Shown here: in pieces, positions 43,287 to 52,358 of the stretch
How positions within the stretch are numbered: the first letter of the stretch is position 1
Layout: every line of letters begins with the position of its first letter
The notes under the pieces: model-generated
The model's database searches: none
What the model saw: the letters and a program-made list of their open reading frames with translations, nothing else
What the model was told of the DNA's origin: nothing
Position numbers and translations under genes: made by a program
NCBI GenBank assembly: GCA_020847735.1
Contig: JADLBL010000001.1
Coordinates: 62,001-126,000 of the forward strand
DNA from: Candidatus Eisenbacteria bacterium
GTDB taxonomy: Bacteria > Eisenbacteria > RBG-16-71-46
Length of the DNA: 64,000 nt
Reading direction: 5' to 3'

Positions 43287-44305
43287 TGCGCTACCGCGAC
43301 GCGGGCGTGGACCTGTCGCGCTCGGACGCGATCAAGGACGAGGTGGTCCGCGAGATCCGCTCGACCTGGCACCCGGGCGTCGCGCCGCTGGTCGGCGGCT
43401 TCGCCGGCGTGATGGCGTGGGAGAGCGGAGCGCCGCTGGTCGCCGCGACCATGGACGGGGTCGGCACCAAGCTGCACCTCGCGCTCGCGGCCGGGCGCGT
43501 GGAGGACGCGGCCGCCGACCTCGTTTTCCACGGCGCCAACGACCTGCTGGTGCACGGCGCGAGGCCGGTCGCGTTTCTCGACTACATCGCGCAGGCGCGT
43601 CTCGACCCCGCCGTCGTCCTGGCGGCGGTGCGCGGCCTCGCGCGCGCGTGCCGCGAAGTCGGCGCGGTGCTGCTGGGCGGAGAGACGGCCGAGATGCCCG
43701 ACACGTACCTGCCGGGCGTCGTGGACGTCGCCGGCTGCATGATCGGCGCGGTCGCGCCGGGTGCGCTGCTCGACGGCTCGCGCGTGCGCCCCGGCGACCG
43801 GCTGTTCGGCATCGCCGGCAACGGGCTGCACACCAACGGTTATTCGCTCGCCCGCCGGGTGCTCGCCGGCTCGGGGCTGGGGCTGGACTCGCGCCTGCCC
43901 GGGGGCGCGGGCGAGAGCGTCGGCGACGCGCTGCTCGCGCCGCATCGCTGGTATGGACGCGCGCTGTCGCCGTTGCTGGCGGAGAGCCGCGTGCGCGCGC
44001 TGGCGCACGTGACCGGCGGCGGTATCTCGGGCAACCTCGTCCGCGTGCTTCCGGAGGGTTGCCGTGCGGTCGTGCGCGCGGGCGCGTGGCCGCGGCCGGC
44101 GCTGTTCGAGTGGCTGGTGCGCACCGGCGGCGTGCCCGAGGACGACGCGCGCGCGTCGCTCAACCTCGGCATCGGCATGCTCGCCGTGTCGGCGCCGGGC
44201 GATGCCGACGCGCTGGGAGCGGCGCTGGGCGCCGCCGGCGAATCCGCGTGGGAGATCGGCCGGATCGAGGCCGGCCCGCGCGGCGTGGAGTGGCAGGCCC
44301 CCTGA
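43286..44305 (+). CDS. purM: Phosphoribosylformylglycinamidine cyclo-ligase (AIR synthetase)
   Basis: Closes the imidazole ring of FGAM with ATP to give AIR. The 339-residue protein has MDGVGTKLHLALAAG, DLVFHGANDLLVHGARPVAFLDY, LLGGETAEMPDTYLPG, and GIAGNGLHTNGYSLARRV, then THVTGGG-type HVTGGGISGN. Length is typical (about 340-350). It is away from the main purine cluster, overlapping the HD-GYP gene by 1 nt (TGATG). This odd pairing suggests operon shuffling rather than a functional link. Confidence 0.95.
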   Translation: MRYRDAGVDLSRSDAIKDEVVREIRSTWHPGVAPLVGGFAGVMAWESGAPLVAATMDGVGTKLHLALAAGRVEDAAADLVFHGANDLLVHGARPVAFLDYIAQARLDPAVVLAAVRGLARACREVGAVLLGGETAEMPDTYLPGVVDVAGCMIGAVAPGALLDGSRVRPGDRLFGIAGNGLHTNGYSLARRVLAGSGLGLDSRLPGGAGESVGDALLAPHRWYGRALSPLLAESRVRALAHVTGGGISGNLVRVLPEGCRAVVRAGAWPRPALFEWLVRTGGVPEDDARASLNLGIGMLAVSAPGDADALGAALGAAGESAWEIGRIEAGPRGVEWQAP

Positions 44306-44350
44306 TCGATCGCATCGCCCCCGCGGGACGTGGTGAGGAGGAGGTGGCGG

Positions 44351-45355
44351 ATGGAGAGGGGACGGGAGCGGGTGGCGTCGGGACGCGAGGCGGCGGCCCC
44401 CGAGCTGATCGGCGATTCGCCGGCCTGGCGCGAGCTGGTCGGGCGCCTGCCGGCGGTGGCGGGCAGCGGACTGCCGGTGCTGCTGATCGGCGAAACGGGA
44501 TCGGGCAAGGAACTGGTCGCGCGCGCGCTGCACGCGTTCAGCCCGCGTGCCGGGCACGGGTTCGTCGCTCACAACTGCGGGGCGACGCCCGACAGCCTGA
44601 TCGAGAGCGAGCTCTTCGGGCACGCGCGCGGGGCGTTCACCGGCGCGGTGGCCGACCGCGAGGGACTGTTCGACGCGGCCGAGCGCGGCACGCTGTTTCT
44701 CGACGAGATCGGGGACGCGAGCCCGTTGCTGCAGACGAAGCTGTTGCGGGTGCTGCAGGAAGGAGAGGCACGGCGCGTCGGCGACACGCGCCTGAGACGC
44801 GTGGACGTGCGCGTGGTCTCGGCGACGCACCGCTCGCTGGAGACCTGCGTGCGCACAGGCACGTTCCGGGCCGACCTGCTCTTTCGCCTCAACGCCGTGC
44901 GGCTGCGGCTGCCGCCGCTTCGCGAGCGCGGCCGCGACGTGCTGCTGCTCGCGCGGCATTTCCTGCACGCCGCGGCCGCGCTCGAGGGGCGCGAGGCCCC
45001 GGCCATGGACCCGGCGCTGGCCGAATGGATGCAGCGTTACGCGTGGCCCGGCAACGTGCGCGAGCTGGCCAACGCCTGCCAGTTCGCGGTGCGTGTCGCC
45101 GGCGCGCGCGGGATGGTGACCTCCGCGCACTGGCCCGAGCTGACGCTCGCCGACGCCGTCGCCGAGGGCGCCGGGCTGCACGCCGAGACCCGTGCACTCG
45201 AGGAGCGCCGACTGCGCGAGATGCTCCGTCGCACGCACGGCAACAAGACGCAGGCCGCTCGCGCGCTCGGGCTTTCGCGCCAGGGCCTGCTCAAGAAGCT
45301 GCGACGCTTCGGCCTGTCGGTCGCGGTGCTTGACGCTGGCACGGGTGCTGACTAG
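44351..45355 (+). CDS. Sigma-54-dependent activator (AAA+ domain plus Fis-type HTH)
   Basis: A 334-residue bacterial enhancer-binding protein without an N-terminal sensory domain. Walker A is G47-ETGSGKE, the sigma-54 contact loop G94-AFTGA99 is intact, and Walker B is [32 protein letters not shown] follows, with the R-finger [10 protein letters not shown]. The C-terminal Fis HTH is [20 protein letters not shown]. With no receiver or ligand domain it resembles PspF: control would come from a partner protein or expression level. Targets are unknown, and no -24/-12 promoter was identified with confidence. The ATG at 44351 is chosen because GAGGAGGTGG is correctly spaced; GTG at 44330 is an alternative. 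Its TAG stop is part of the next -10 box. Confidence 0.9.
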   Translation: MERGRERVASGREAAAPELIGDSPAWRELVGRLPAVAGSGLPVLLIGETGSGKELVARALHAFSPRAGHGFVAHNCGATPDSLIESELFGHARGAFTGAVADREGLFDAAERGTLFLDEIGDASPLLQTKLLRVLQEGEARRVGDTRLRRVDVRVVSATHRSLETCVRTGTFRADLLFRLNAVRLRLPPLRERGRDVLLLARHFLHAAAALEGREAPAMDPALAEWMQRYAWPGNVRELANACQFAVRVAGARGMVTSAHWPELTLADAVAEGAGLHAETRALEERRLREMLRRTHGNKTQAARALGLSRQGLLKKLRRFGLSVAVLDAGTGAD

Positions 45356-45358
45356 GTT
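45330..45358 (+). promoter_or_regulatory. Promoter of the oxidoreductase-lnt operon; -10 contains the upstream stop
   Basis: TTGACG (45330-45335), 17 nt, TAGGTT (45353-45358). The TAG stop of the sigma-54 activator gene (45353-45355) forms the first half of the -10 hexamer. The start near 45365 gives a ~63-nt leader. Confidence 0.6.
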
Positions 45359-45427
45359 CCGCGCCGGTCCTGCGCGGGCCCGCGCGAGCCGCGGCAGGCA
45401 CCCTCGCCCACGGAATCGGGAGGTCGC

Positions 45428-46447
45428 GTGGCCAGGAAGAACCTGAAGATCGGGCTGGTGGGCGTCGGCGGAACCGCGCAGGTCAACCACATCCCGGCCC
45501 TCATGAAGGTCGGGGGCCTCGAACTGGTCGGGCTCGTGGATCGCGACGCCGAAAAGGCCCACCGGGTCGCGCAGAAGTTCGGCATCCCGGTGAGCGGCGA
45601 CCGCATCGAGCTCCTGCTCGATCGCGACGACCTCGACGCGGTGGACGTCTGCACGCCGAACTACCTGCACGCGCCGATGGCGATCGCCGCGCTCGAGGCG
45701 GGAAAGCATGTCCTGTGCGAGCGACCGCTGGCTCGCAACGGCTCCGAAGCCGCGAGCATGGTGAAGGCGGCGAAGAAGGCCGACCGGCTCCTGATGTGCG
45801 CCGTGCAGCACCGCTTCCGGCCGGACGCCCAGTTGCTGCGCCGGTTCGTGGACAAGGGCGATCTCGGCAGGGTGTTCCTCGCCAAGGCGGGCTGGCTGCG
45901 GCAGAAGACGGAGTGGGACTCGGACGAGTGGCGCAGCACGAAGCGCGAGTCGGGAGGCGGCGTGGTGCTCGACCTGGGCTTCCACATGCTCGATCTCGCG
46001 CTCTGGGTTCTGGGCCAGCCGGAGGTGGAGTCGGTCACCGCCAGCGTGCACCGCAGCCGCAAGGACGAGGTCGAGGACAGCGCGACCGCGTTCTTCCGTC
46101 TCTCGAACGGCGCGACCCTGACGCTCGAGCTGACGTGGGGCCTGCTCATGGAGAAGGACTTCGCCTACCTCAACCTGTTCGGGGCGGGCGGCGCGGCGCT
46201 GCTCAACCCGTTCCGCGTGCACAAGGGCATGCACGGCTCGCTCGTCAACGTCACGCCGGAGCTCGAGACCTCGAGGAACCAGTATCGGCAGTCCATGGAG
46301 GCGCAGGTCGCGCACTTCGCCGAAGCGCTGCGCGGCTCGAGCCGGGTGATGGGTGGGGCGGAAGAGATCCTCACCGTGATGGAGCTGATGGACGCGGTCT
46401 ATCGCAGCGCCGAGCTCGGCAGGGAAGTGAAGGTCGGCGGCGGGTGA
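45428..46447 (+). CDS. Gfo/Idh/MocA-family NAD(P)-dependent oxidoreductase
   Basis: A 339-residue dehydrogenase with an N-terminal Rossmann fold (IGLVGVGGTAQVNHIPAL, then VGLVDRD binding the cofactor). The family motif near residue 98 reads CERPLA instead of the usual EKPLA; the catalytic Lys position is therefore Arg. The DLGFHMLDLALWVLG stretch with its His follows in the C-terminal domain. Members oxidise or reduce sugars, inositol or related compounds; the missing Lys suggests an altered or lost activity. The GTG start follows CGGGAGG. lnt overlaps by 4 nt (GTGA), a coupling that could hint at envelope sugar or lipid work, but this is not shown by the sequence. Confidence 0.85.
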   Translation: MARKNLKIGLVGVGGTAQVNHIPALMKVGGLELVGLVDRDAEKAHRVAQKFGIPVSGDRIELLLDRDDLDAVDVCTPNYLHAPMAIAALEAGKHVLCERPLARNGSEAASMVKAAKKADRLLMCAVQHRFRPDAQLLRRFVDKGDLGRVFLAKAGWLRQKTEWDSDEWRSTKRESGGGVVLDLGFHMLDLALWVLGQPEVESVTASVHRSRKDEVEDSATAFFRLSNGATLTLELTWGLLMEKDFAYLNLFGAGGAALLNPFRVHKGMHGSLVNVTPELETSRNQYRQSMEAQVAHFAEALRGSSRVMGGAEEILTVMELMDAVYRSAELGREVKVGGG

Positions 46448-47991
46448 CCCCGGCGCGCACCGACCTCGCGCTCGCCGCCGCGTCGGGCCTCGTGCTCGGC
46501 GCGGCGTTCCTGCCCCTGCCGCTCGGCGGACTGGCCTGGGTGGCGTTCGTGCCGCTGATCGCGGCCCTCGAGAGGCGCGTCGCCGCGGGCGCCTCGCCGC
46601 GCTCGCTCTACGCGCTCGGCTGGCTCGGCGGGTTCGCCTTCTTCCTGACCGGAACGCACTGGATCGCGCTGCTCGCCGACGTCGCGCTGACGGTGCCGTG
46701 GCTCAAGTACCTCGGCTGGCTGCTGGCCGGCGCCTACCTCGCGAACTTCTGGGCGCTGGCGATCCTGCTGGCGGGCGTGCTCGCGCGGCGCTCCGGTGTC
46801 GCGGCGCGCTGGACGTTCGTGCCGGTGATGCTGCTCGTCGAGGAACTTCGCGGCTCGGGCGAACTCGGCTTTCCCTGGTTCCAGCCCGGCTACACGCAGC
46901 ACGCGCTGCCGTCGCTGGGGCTCGCCGCGGCGGGGAGCGTGACGCTCGTCACGCTCTGGGTTCTGGCGCTCAACGCCGTCGCCGCCGAAGCCCGGGCGCG
47001 CCGGAGCCGGCGGGCTCTGCTGGCGTTCGTGGCGCTGCTCGCGGGCGGGCTGCTCGCCGGAGGCGCGCTGCAGGGAGCGTCGCCCCGCACGGGCCCGGGC
47101 TCGCCGAGGGTCGCGCTCGTGCAGGGAAACATCCCGGGGGCGATCAAGTGGGCGGGCACCCACCAGGAGCAGATCCTGAGAACCTTCCTGGCGCTGTCCG
47201 ATTCGGCGTTCGCGCCTCCAGGCAGCGAAGCTCCGCAGCTCGTCGTCTGGCCGGAGACGGCGACCGGCAGTTACCTGCGGCTGCAGGTGGACCAATCCCT
47301 CGAGGTGGCGGACTGGGCGTCGAGCCGCGGGGTGCCGGTGTTCACGGGTTTCGCGGACGCGAGCCGCGGTCCGGACGGGCGGACGCTGGCGTGGAACGCC
47401 GCGGGCCTGTGGCGGCCCGACGGCTCGCTCTCGGCGCGCTACGCGAAACGGCACCTCGTGCCGTTCGGCGAACGCATGCCCTTCCAGTGGCTGGTGCCCG
47501 CGCTCGGAAAGCTCGACCTCGGGCAGGCCGAATGGGAGCCCGGGCGCGGCACGGTGCTGTTCGAGGGTCCGGGCGGGAAGTTCTCGTGCCTGATCTGCTT
47601 CGAGTCCATCTTTCCGGACCTCGCGCGCGAGGACGTCCGTGCCGGCTCGCGCATGCTCGTCAACATCACCAACGACGAATGGTTCGGCAACAGCGCCGCG
47701 CTCTACCAGCATGCGGCGATGGCGCCGTTCCGCGCGGTCGAGAACGGCGTGCCGCTGCTGCGCTGCGCGAACACCGGACTCACCGAGGTGATCGGTCCCG
47801 ACGGTCGCGTGCGCGCGCGACTGCCGGTGTTCGAGCCGGGCGTGCTGCGCGCCTCCGTTCCCGGGGCGCGGGCCGGCCGGACGCCGTGGACGCGCTTCGG
47901 GGACTGGCCGGGAGCGCTCGCGCTGCTCGCGACGCTGCTGCTCGTGTTCGTTCGCCGCCGGCGCGCGGCCGGCGCCGGCGCCGGGCGTTGA
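46444..47991 (+). CDS. lnt: Apolipoprotein N-acyltransferase
   Basis: Adds the third acyl chain to the N-terminal Cys of lipoproteins in the inner membrane, the form needed for Lol release. The 515-residue protein has an N-terminal multi-pass membrane half (to about 205), a periplasmic nitrilase-like domain and a C-terminal membrane helix. The E-K-C triad is present: E271 in VVWPETATG, K335 in YAKRHLVPFGERMP, and C385 in LICFESIFP; ITNDEWFGNSAALYQH also matches. Length matches the family (about 510). The GTG start overlaps the oxidoreductase stop, and its own TGA is inside the asd promoter. Confidence 0.95.
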   Translation: MTPARTDLALAAASGLVLGAAFLPLPLGGLAWVAFVPLIAALERRVAAGASPRSLYALGWLGGFAFFLTGTHWIALLADVALTVPWLKYLGWLLAGAYLANFWALAILLAGVLARRSGVAARWTFVPVMLLVEELRGSGELGFPWFQPGYTQHALPSLGLAAAGSVTLVTLWVLALNAVAAEARARRSRRALLAFVALLAGGLLAGGALQGASPRTGPGSPRVALVQGNIPGAIKWAGTHQEQILRTFLALSDSAFAPPGSEAPQLVVWPETATGSYLRLQVDQSLEVADWASSRGVPVFTGFADASRGPDGRTLAWNAAGLWRPDGSLSARYAKRHLVPFGERMPFQWLVPALGKLDLGQAEWEPGRGTVLFEGPGGKFSCLICFESIFPDLAREDVRAGSRMLVNITNDEWFGNSAALYQHAAMAPFRAVENGVPLLRCANTGLTEVIGPDGRVRARLPVFEPGVLRASVPGARAGRTPWTRFGDWPGALALLATLLLVFVRRRRAAGAGAGR

Positions 47992-48016
47992 CACCCCGAA
48001 AGGCGGCCTCTAGATT
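47988..48016 (+). promoter_or_regulatory. Strong promoter of the asd-purine operon, overlapping the lnt stop
   Basis: TTGACA (47988-47993), 17 nt, TAGATT (48011-48016). The TGA of lnt (47989-47991) lies in the -35 hexamer. The start near 48023 leaves a ~110-nt leader. It contains a 6-bp hairpin (TCCGCG/CGCGGA, 48099-48116) just before the GGAGGA ribosome site. Confidence 0.75.
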
Positions 48017-48132
48017 GCCGCCATCGACTTTCACCCGCCGGGGCCTGACGCGAACCGGTCCGGTCCCGCCGCAGGTTCCGTGAAGGCTCCTGGACCCGTC
48101 CGCGCAGAGACGCGGAGCACCCGGAGGAACGC

Positions 48133-49152
48133 TTGAGTCGCACCGTCGCCATTCTCGGCGCCTCCGGCCTCGTCGGCCGGACCATGCTCGCCGTCCTCGA
48201 GGAGCGGAACTTTCCGCTCGAGCGCGTGCGATTGCTCGCGAGCCCCCGCCACGCCGGACGCACGGTGGAATTCCGCGGCCGGCCCGTGCCCGTCGAACCC
48301 GTGTCCGAGTCGGCGTTCGTTCGCGTCGAGATCGCGCTGTTCGCGGTCAAGAACGCGATCGCCCGGCAGTGGGCGCCGATCGCGCGCGCCGCGGGAGCGT
48401 GCGTCATCGACAACAGCAGCGCGTACCGTTACGACGACGCGGTCCCGCTGGTCGTGCCCGAGGTGAACGGCTCGCTGCTCGATTCGCGGCCGACGCTGGT
48501 CGCGAACCCGAACTGTTCGGCGGCGCCGATCGTCGTCGCCCTCAAGCCGCTCGAAGCGCTCGGGGAACTGCGCCGGCTGGTGGTCGCGACCTACCAGTCG
48601 GTGTCCGGGGCCGGCAGCGCCGCGCTCGAGGATCTCGAGGCGGGCATGCGCGCGGCCGCGGGCGGAGGCGCGCCGCCGCGCCTTGCCGACGGGCGTCCGC
48701 CCTTCGCGCTCAACTGTGTTCCGCACATCGATGCGTTCGAGGACAACGGCTACACGCGCGAGGAGATGAAAGTCGTCTGGGAGACGCGCAAGATTCTCGC
48801 GCATCGCGACCTGCCGGTCAGCGTCACGGCGGTGCGCGTGCCGGTGCGGATCGGGCACAGCGCGGCGGTGCACGCGACGTTCGACCGGCCGGTGGATCCG
48901 GTCGCGGCGCGCGCGGCGTGGAAGGCCTTTCCCGGAATCGAGGTCGCCGACGATCCGGCCGCCGCGCGCTACCCGATGCCGATCGACGTTGCGGGACGCG
49001 ACCCGGTGGTGGTGGGGCGCGCGCGCACCGATCTCGCGGAGCCGAACACGCTCGCCTTCTTCGTCGTCTCGGACAACCTGCGCAAGGGAGCGGCGCTCAA
49101 CGCGGTGCAGATCGCCGAGCGCTGGCTGGGCCTTTCGGCGGTCGCGCGGTGA
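48133..49152 (+). CDS. asd: Aspartate-semialdehyde dehydrogenase
   Basis: Reduces aspartyl phosphate to aspartate semialdehyde with NADPH, for Lys/DAP, Met and Thr. The 339-residue protein has the N-terminal VAILGASGLVGRTML, NSSAYRYDDAVPLVVPEVN, the catalytic cysteine C128 in VANPNCSAAP, and the acyl-enzyme pocket YQSVSGAGSAA, with later VRIGHSAAVH. In most relatives the loop is NPNCST; here the residue after Cys-Ser is Ala. The TTG start at 48133 is fixed by CCGGAGGAA about 6 nt upstream. It is the first of an operon of about 9.4 kb; the stop overlaps truA (GTGA). Confidence 0.95.
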   Translation: MSRTVAILGASGLVGRTMLAVLEERNFPLERVRLLASPRHAGRTVEFRGRPVPVEPVSESAFVRVEIALFAVKNAIARQWAPIARAAGACVIDNSSAYRYDDAVPLVVPEVNGSLLDSRPTLVANPNCSAAPIVVALKPLEALGELRRLVVATYQSVSGAGSAALEDLEAGMRAAAGGGAPPRLADGRPPFALNCVPHIDAFEDNGYTREEMKVVWETRKILAHRDLPVSVTAVRVPVRIGHSAAVHATFDRPVDPVAARAAWKAFPGIEVADDPAAARYPMPIDVAGRDPVVVGRARTDLAEPNTLAFFVVSDNLRKGAALNAVQIAERWLGLSAVAR

Positions 49153-49913
49153 TCGGGACGCGGACGTTCCGCATGACGGTGGCGTACGACGGAACGGATT
49201 TCCACGGCTGGCAGCGCCAGGTCGGATTGCGCACCGTCCAGGGCGAACTCGAGCAGGCGCTGACGAAGGTTCTCGGGGGCGAACCGGTGACCGTGAACGG
49301 CGCGGGCCGCACCGATGCGGGCGTGCACGCGCGCGGGCAGGTGGCCTCGTTCCGCGCCGGGACGAACCTCCCGGCGCGGGCGGTGGCGGCGCTCGCGGGC
49401 CGCGAGCTGCCCGGCGACGTGCGACTCGTCGAGGCGCGCGAGGCGGACGAGACCTTTCATGCCCGCCACTCCGCGCGAGCGCGCCGCTACGCGTACCGCC
49501 TGCTGGAGTCCGACGACCTGCTGCTCGGGCGCTTCGCCTGGTGGCCGATGAAGCCGCTCGACGGCGAGGCGCTGAACCGCGCGGTCGCGCCGCTGATCGG
49601 TCGGCACGACTGCCGGGCCTTCGAGGCGGCCGGAAGTTCCCCGGTCCGCCCGGAGTGCGACGTCCGGCTCGCGCGCTGGGAGCGTTGCGAGGGCGGCTGG
49701 CGTTTCGAGGTGAAGGCCGACCACTTCCTGTACCACATGGTCCGCAACGTCGTGGCGACCGCGCTGCGCGCCGCCTCGCTCGCGGACCCGGCCGCGCACA
49801 TGGCCGAGGTGCTCGCCTCGCACGACCGTGCGCGCGGCGCGGGCACCGCGCCCGCGCGCGGCCTGTGCCTCGAGGAGGTGGAGTACGGGAACGAGGGAGG
49901 GCTCGCGGCATGA
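49149..49913 (+). CDS. truA: tRNA pseudouridine(38-40) synthase TruA
   Basis: Makes pseudouridine at positions 38-40 of tRNA anticodon stems. The 254-residue protein has AYDGTDFHGWQRQ, TVQGELEQAL, the catalytic D56 in GAGRTDAGVHARGQVASF, and the late FLYHMVRNVVATAL. Length is typical (about 245-265). It overlaps asd upstream and htrA downstream by 4 nt each. Confidence 0.95.
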   Translation: MIGTRTFRMTVAYDGTDFHGWQRQVGLRTVQGELEQALTKVLGGEPVTVNGAGRTDAGVHARGQVASFRAGTNLPARAVAALAGRELPGDVRLVEAREADETFHARHSARARRYAYRLLESDDLLLGRFAWWPMKPLDGEALNRAVAPLIGRHDCRAFEAAGSSPVRPECDVRLARWERCEGGWRFEVKADHFLYHMVRNVVATALRAASLADPAAHMAEVLASHDRARGAGTAPARGLCLEEVEYGNEGGLAA

Positions 49914-51055
49914 CCCCGCCGCCGCGCACTCCGCGCGTTCCGGGCCGGCTCGCGGCGCTGCCGATCGCGGCCGCGATCCTGTTCGCCGCGGCGCTCGCGG
50001 GGGCGAAGCCGGGCGATCCCGGGGATTCGCGCCGCTCGGCGATCGTCGTCGCCGCGCAGCGCGTCAGCCCGGCGGTGGTCACGGTCGGCGTCGTGCAGAC
50101 GCGCGTGGTGCGCACCGATCCGTTCGGCGGCATGATGCACGACGAGTTCTTCGACCGCTTCTTCCCGCGCAGCGAATACCGCCAGAAGGTGCCGAGCATG
50201 GGCTCGGGCGTGATCGTGGATCCGTCGGGGATCGTGCTGACGAACTCGCACGTCATCCGCCAGGCCGACGAGATCAAGGTCACCCTGCCCGACGGCCGGA
50301 GCTTCGGCGCGAAGGTGCTCGGCGATTCGCCCGTCTACGACCTCGCCGTGCTCAAGATCGACGGGACGAAGTTGCCGAGCGCGGTGCTCGGGAACAGCGA
50401 CTCGCTGGTGGTGGGCGAGTGGGCGATCGCCATCGGGAACCCGTTCGGGATGCTGCTCGAAGACACGCAACCGACGGTCACCGCCGGCGTCATCAGCGCC
50501 ACCCGTCGCGACATCAAGAGCGAGGCGACCGACGCGAGCGGGGGCGGGACCGGCATCTACAAGAACATGATCCAGACCGACGCCGCCATCAATCCCGGCA
50601 ACAGCGGCGGTGCGCTGGTCAACGGCGACGGCGAGGTGATCGGCATCAACACCTTCATCTTCACCTCGGGAGGCGGTTCGATCGGACTCGGGTTCGCGAT
50701 CCCGATCAACATGGCGAAGTCGCTGCTCGCGGAAATTCGCCGCTACGGGCGCGTGCGACAGGCGTGGCCCGGCATGCAGGTCCAGCCGGTCACCGAGTTG
50801 CTCGCCCGCCGGCTCGGCTGGAGCGACGTGGCCGGCCTGGTGGTGACGCGCGTGGACCCGGCGGGACCCGCGGCGCGCACGGGCGTGCGGCCCGGGGACC
50901 GCATCCGGCGCGTCAACGGGCGGATCACGAACACGGTGGACGACGTGCAGGCCAGCATCTACGGCGCGCGGGTGGGCGACGACCTGGTGCTCGAGATCGA
51001 GCGGGACGGCCGGCCGATGACCCTGCGCGTGCCGCTCGAGGAGGCCCCGCGCTGA
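49910..51055 (+). CDS. HtrA/DegP-family periplasmic serine protease with one PDZ domain
   Basis: A 381-residue trypsin-fold protease that degrades misfolded envelope proteins. It has an N-terminal hydrophobic signal or anchor (about 14-33) and the catalytic triad H114 (TNSHVIR), D144 (YDLAVLK) and S232 (NPGNSGGALVN). A single PDZ domain spans about 290-375 (GLVVTRVDPAGPAARTGVRPGDRI). One PDZ places it nearer DegS or HtrA than DegP, which has two. RseP at the left end of the window and this protease could belong to the same envelope-stress chain, but no anti-sigma factor is seen. The start overlaps truA; purB begins 1 nt after its stop. Confidence 0.93.
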   Translation: MTPPPRTPRVPGRLAALPIAAAILFAAALAGAKPGDPGDSRRSAIVVAAQRVSPAVVTVGVVQTRVVRTDPFGGMMHDEFFDRFFPRSEYRQKVPSMGSGVIVDPSGIVLTNSHVIRQADEIKVTLPDGRSFGAKVLGDSPVYDLAVLKIDGTKLPSAVLGNSDSLVVGEWAIAIGNPFGMLLEDTQPTVTAGVISATRRDIKSEATDASGGGTGIYKNMIQTDAAINPGNSGGALVNGDGEVIGINTFIFTSGGGSIGLGFAIPINMAKSLLAEIRRYGRVRQAWPGMQVQPVTELLARRLGWSDVAGLVVTRVDPAGPAARTGVRPGDRIRRVNGRITNTVDDVQASIYGARVGDDLVLEIERDGRPMTLRVPLEEAPR

Positions 51056-51056
51056 G

Positions 51057-52358
51057 ATGATCGAACGCTATTCGCTGCCCGAGATGGCCGCGGTCTGGAG
51101 CGACGCGCACCGGCTGGACCTCTGGCTGCGGGTCGAGCTGGCCGCGACCGAGGCTCGCGAAGCCGCCGGCGCGGTGCCGGCCGGCGTGGCGTCGCGCGTG
51201 CGCGCGAAGGCGAGGCTCGACCAGGCACGCATGAACCGGATCGAGGCGGAGGTCCAGCACGACGTCATCGCCTTCCTGTCCATGGTGGCCGAGACCGTCG
51301 GGGACGACGCCCGTCATCTGCACGCGGGCATGACCTCGTCGGATCTGGTGGACACGGCGCTGGCGCTGCAGATCCAGGAGGCGGGCCGCGTGCTGGTGCC
51401 GGCGCTCGCGCGGCTGCGGCGCGCGGCCTGGACGCTGGCGCAGACGCACCGGCGCACCGCGATGGTCGGCCGCAGCCACGGCGTGCACGCCGAGCCCATC
51501 ACCTTCGGCCTCAAGGCCCTGCTGTGGTGCGAGGAGCTGGGCCGGGACCTGGACCGCGTGCAGACGGGGCTCGAGGAGTGCTCGGCGGGCAAGTTCAGCG
51601 GCGCGGTGGGCACGCTCGTCCACCTCGACGCCGCGATCGAGAAGCGGGCGCTCGAGTCCCTGGGCCTGGTCCCCGAACCGGTCGCGAACCAGGTCGTGCA
51701 GCGCGATCGTCACGCGGCGCTGCTCGCGGCCCTGGCGGTGACCGGCGGAACGCTCGACAAGGTGGGGCTCGAGATCCGGCACCTGATGCGCACCGAGGTC
51801 CGCGAGGCCGAGGAGCCCTTCGGCGAGAAGCAGAAGGGCTCCTCGGCGATGCCGCACAAGCGCAACCCGGTGCGCTGCGAGCGCGTGTGCGGCCTGGCGC
51901 GCCTGCTGCGCGGCTATGCGCTGGCGGCCTTCGAGAACCAGGCGCTGTGGCACGAGCGGGACATCAGTCACTCCTCCGTCGAGCGCGTGATCCTGCCCGA
52001 TGCCTTCCTCGTCCTGCACTTCATGGCCAGCGATCTGGCCGGCGTTCTGGAAGGCCTGCGGGTGCACCCGGAGCGGATGCGGGCGAACCTCGAAGCGGGG
52101 GGCGGGCTGGTGTTTTCGCAGCGCGTGCTGCTCGCGCTGACCGAGGCGGGCCTGCCGCGGGACGACGCCTACCGGATCGTCCAGCAGCACGCGCTGGCGG
52201 CGGCCGACGGCGGGACGCCGTTCCGCGAAGGGCTCGAGCACGACCCGCGGGTGACCGCGAAGCTCGACGCGCGAAAGCTGGCGGCGTGCTTCGACCTCGA
52301 TCATTTCCTGCGCAGCGTCGAGACGATCTTCGCGCGCGCCGAGGAGCCGCTCGCGTGA
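51057..52358 (+). CDS. purB: Adenylosuccinate lyase
   Basis: Acts twice in purine synthesis, splitting fumarate from SAICAR and from adenylosuccinate. The 433-residue protein has [31 protein letters not shown], the His-containing [14 protein letters not shown], and the signature [14 protein letters not shown] of the fumarase/aspartase superfamily. Length is typical (about 430). It follows htrA by 1 nt and overlaps purL by 4 nt. Confidence 0.96.
   Translation: MIERYSLPEMAAVWSDAHRLDLWLRVELAATEAREAAGAVPAGVASRVRAKARLDQARMNRIEAEVQHDVIAFLSMVAETVGDDARHLHAGMTSSDLVDTALALQIQEAGRVLVPALARLRRAAWTLAQTHRRTAMVGRSHGVHAEPITFGLKALLWCEELGRDLDRVQTGLEECSAGKFSGAVGTLVHLDAAIEKRALESLGLVPEPVANQVVQRDRHAALLAALAVTGGTLDKVGLEIRHLMRTEVREAEEPFGEKQKGSSAMPHKRNPVRCERVCGLARLLRGYALAAFENQALWHERDISHSSVERVILPDAFLVLHFMASDLAGVLEGLRVHPERMRANLEAGGGLVFSQRVLLALTEAGLPRDDAYRIVQQHALAAADGGTPFREGLEHDPRVTAKLDARKLAACFDLDHFLRSVETIFARAEEPLA

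Noticed and set aside
48017-48132. Lysine riboswitch before asd
   Set aside because: The leader is too short and lacks the conserved lysine-aptamer core.
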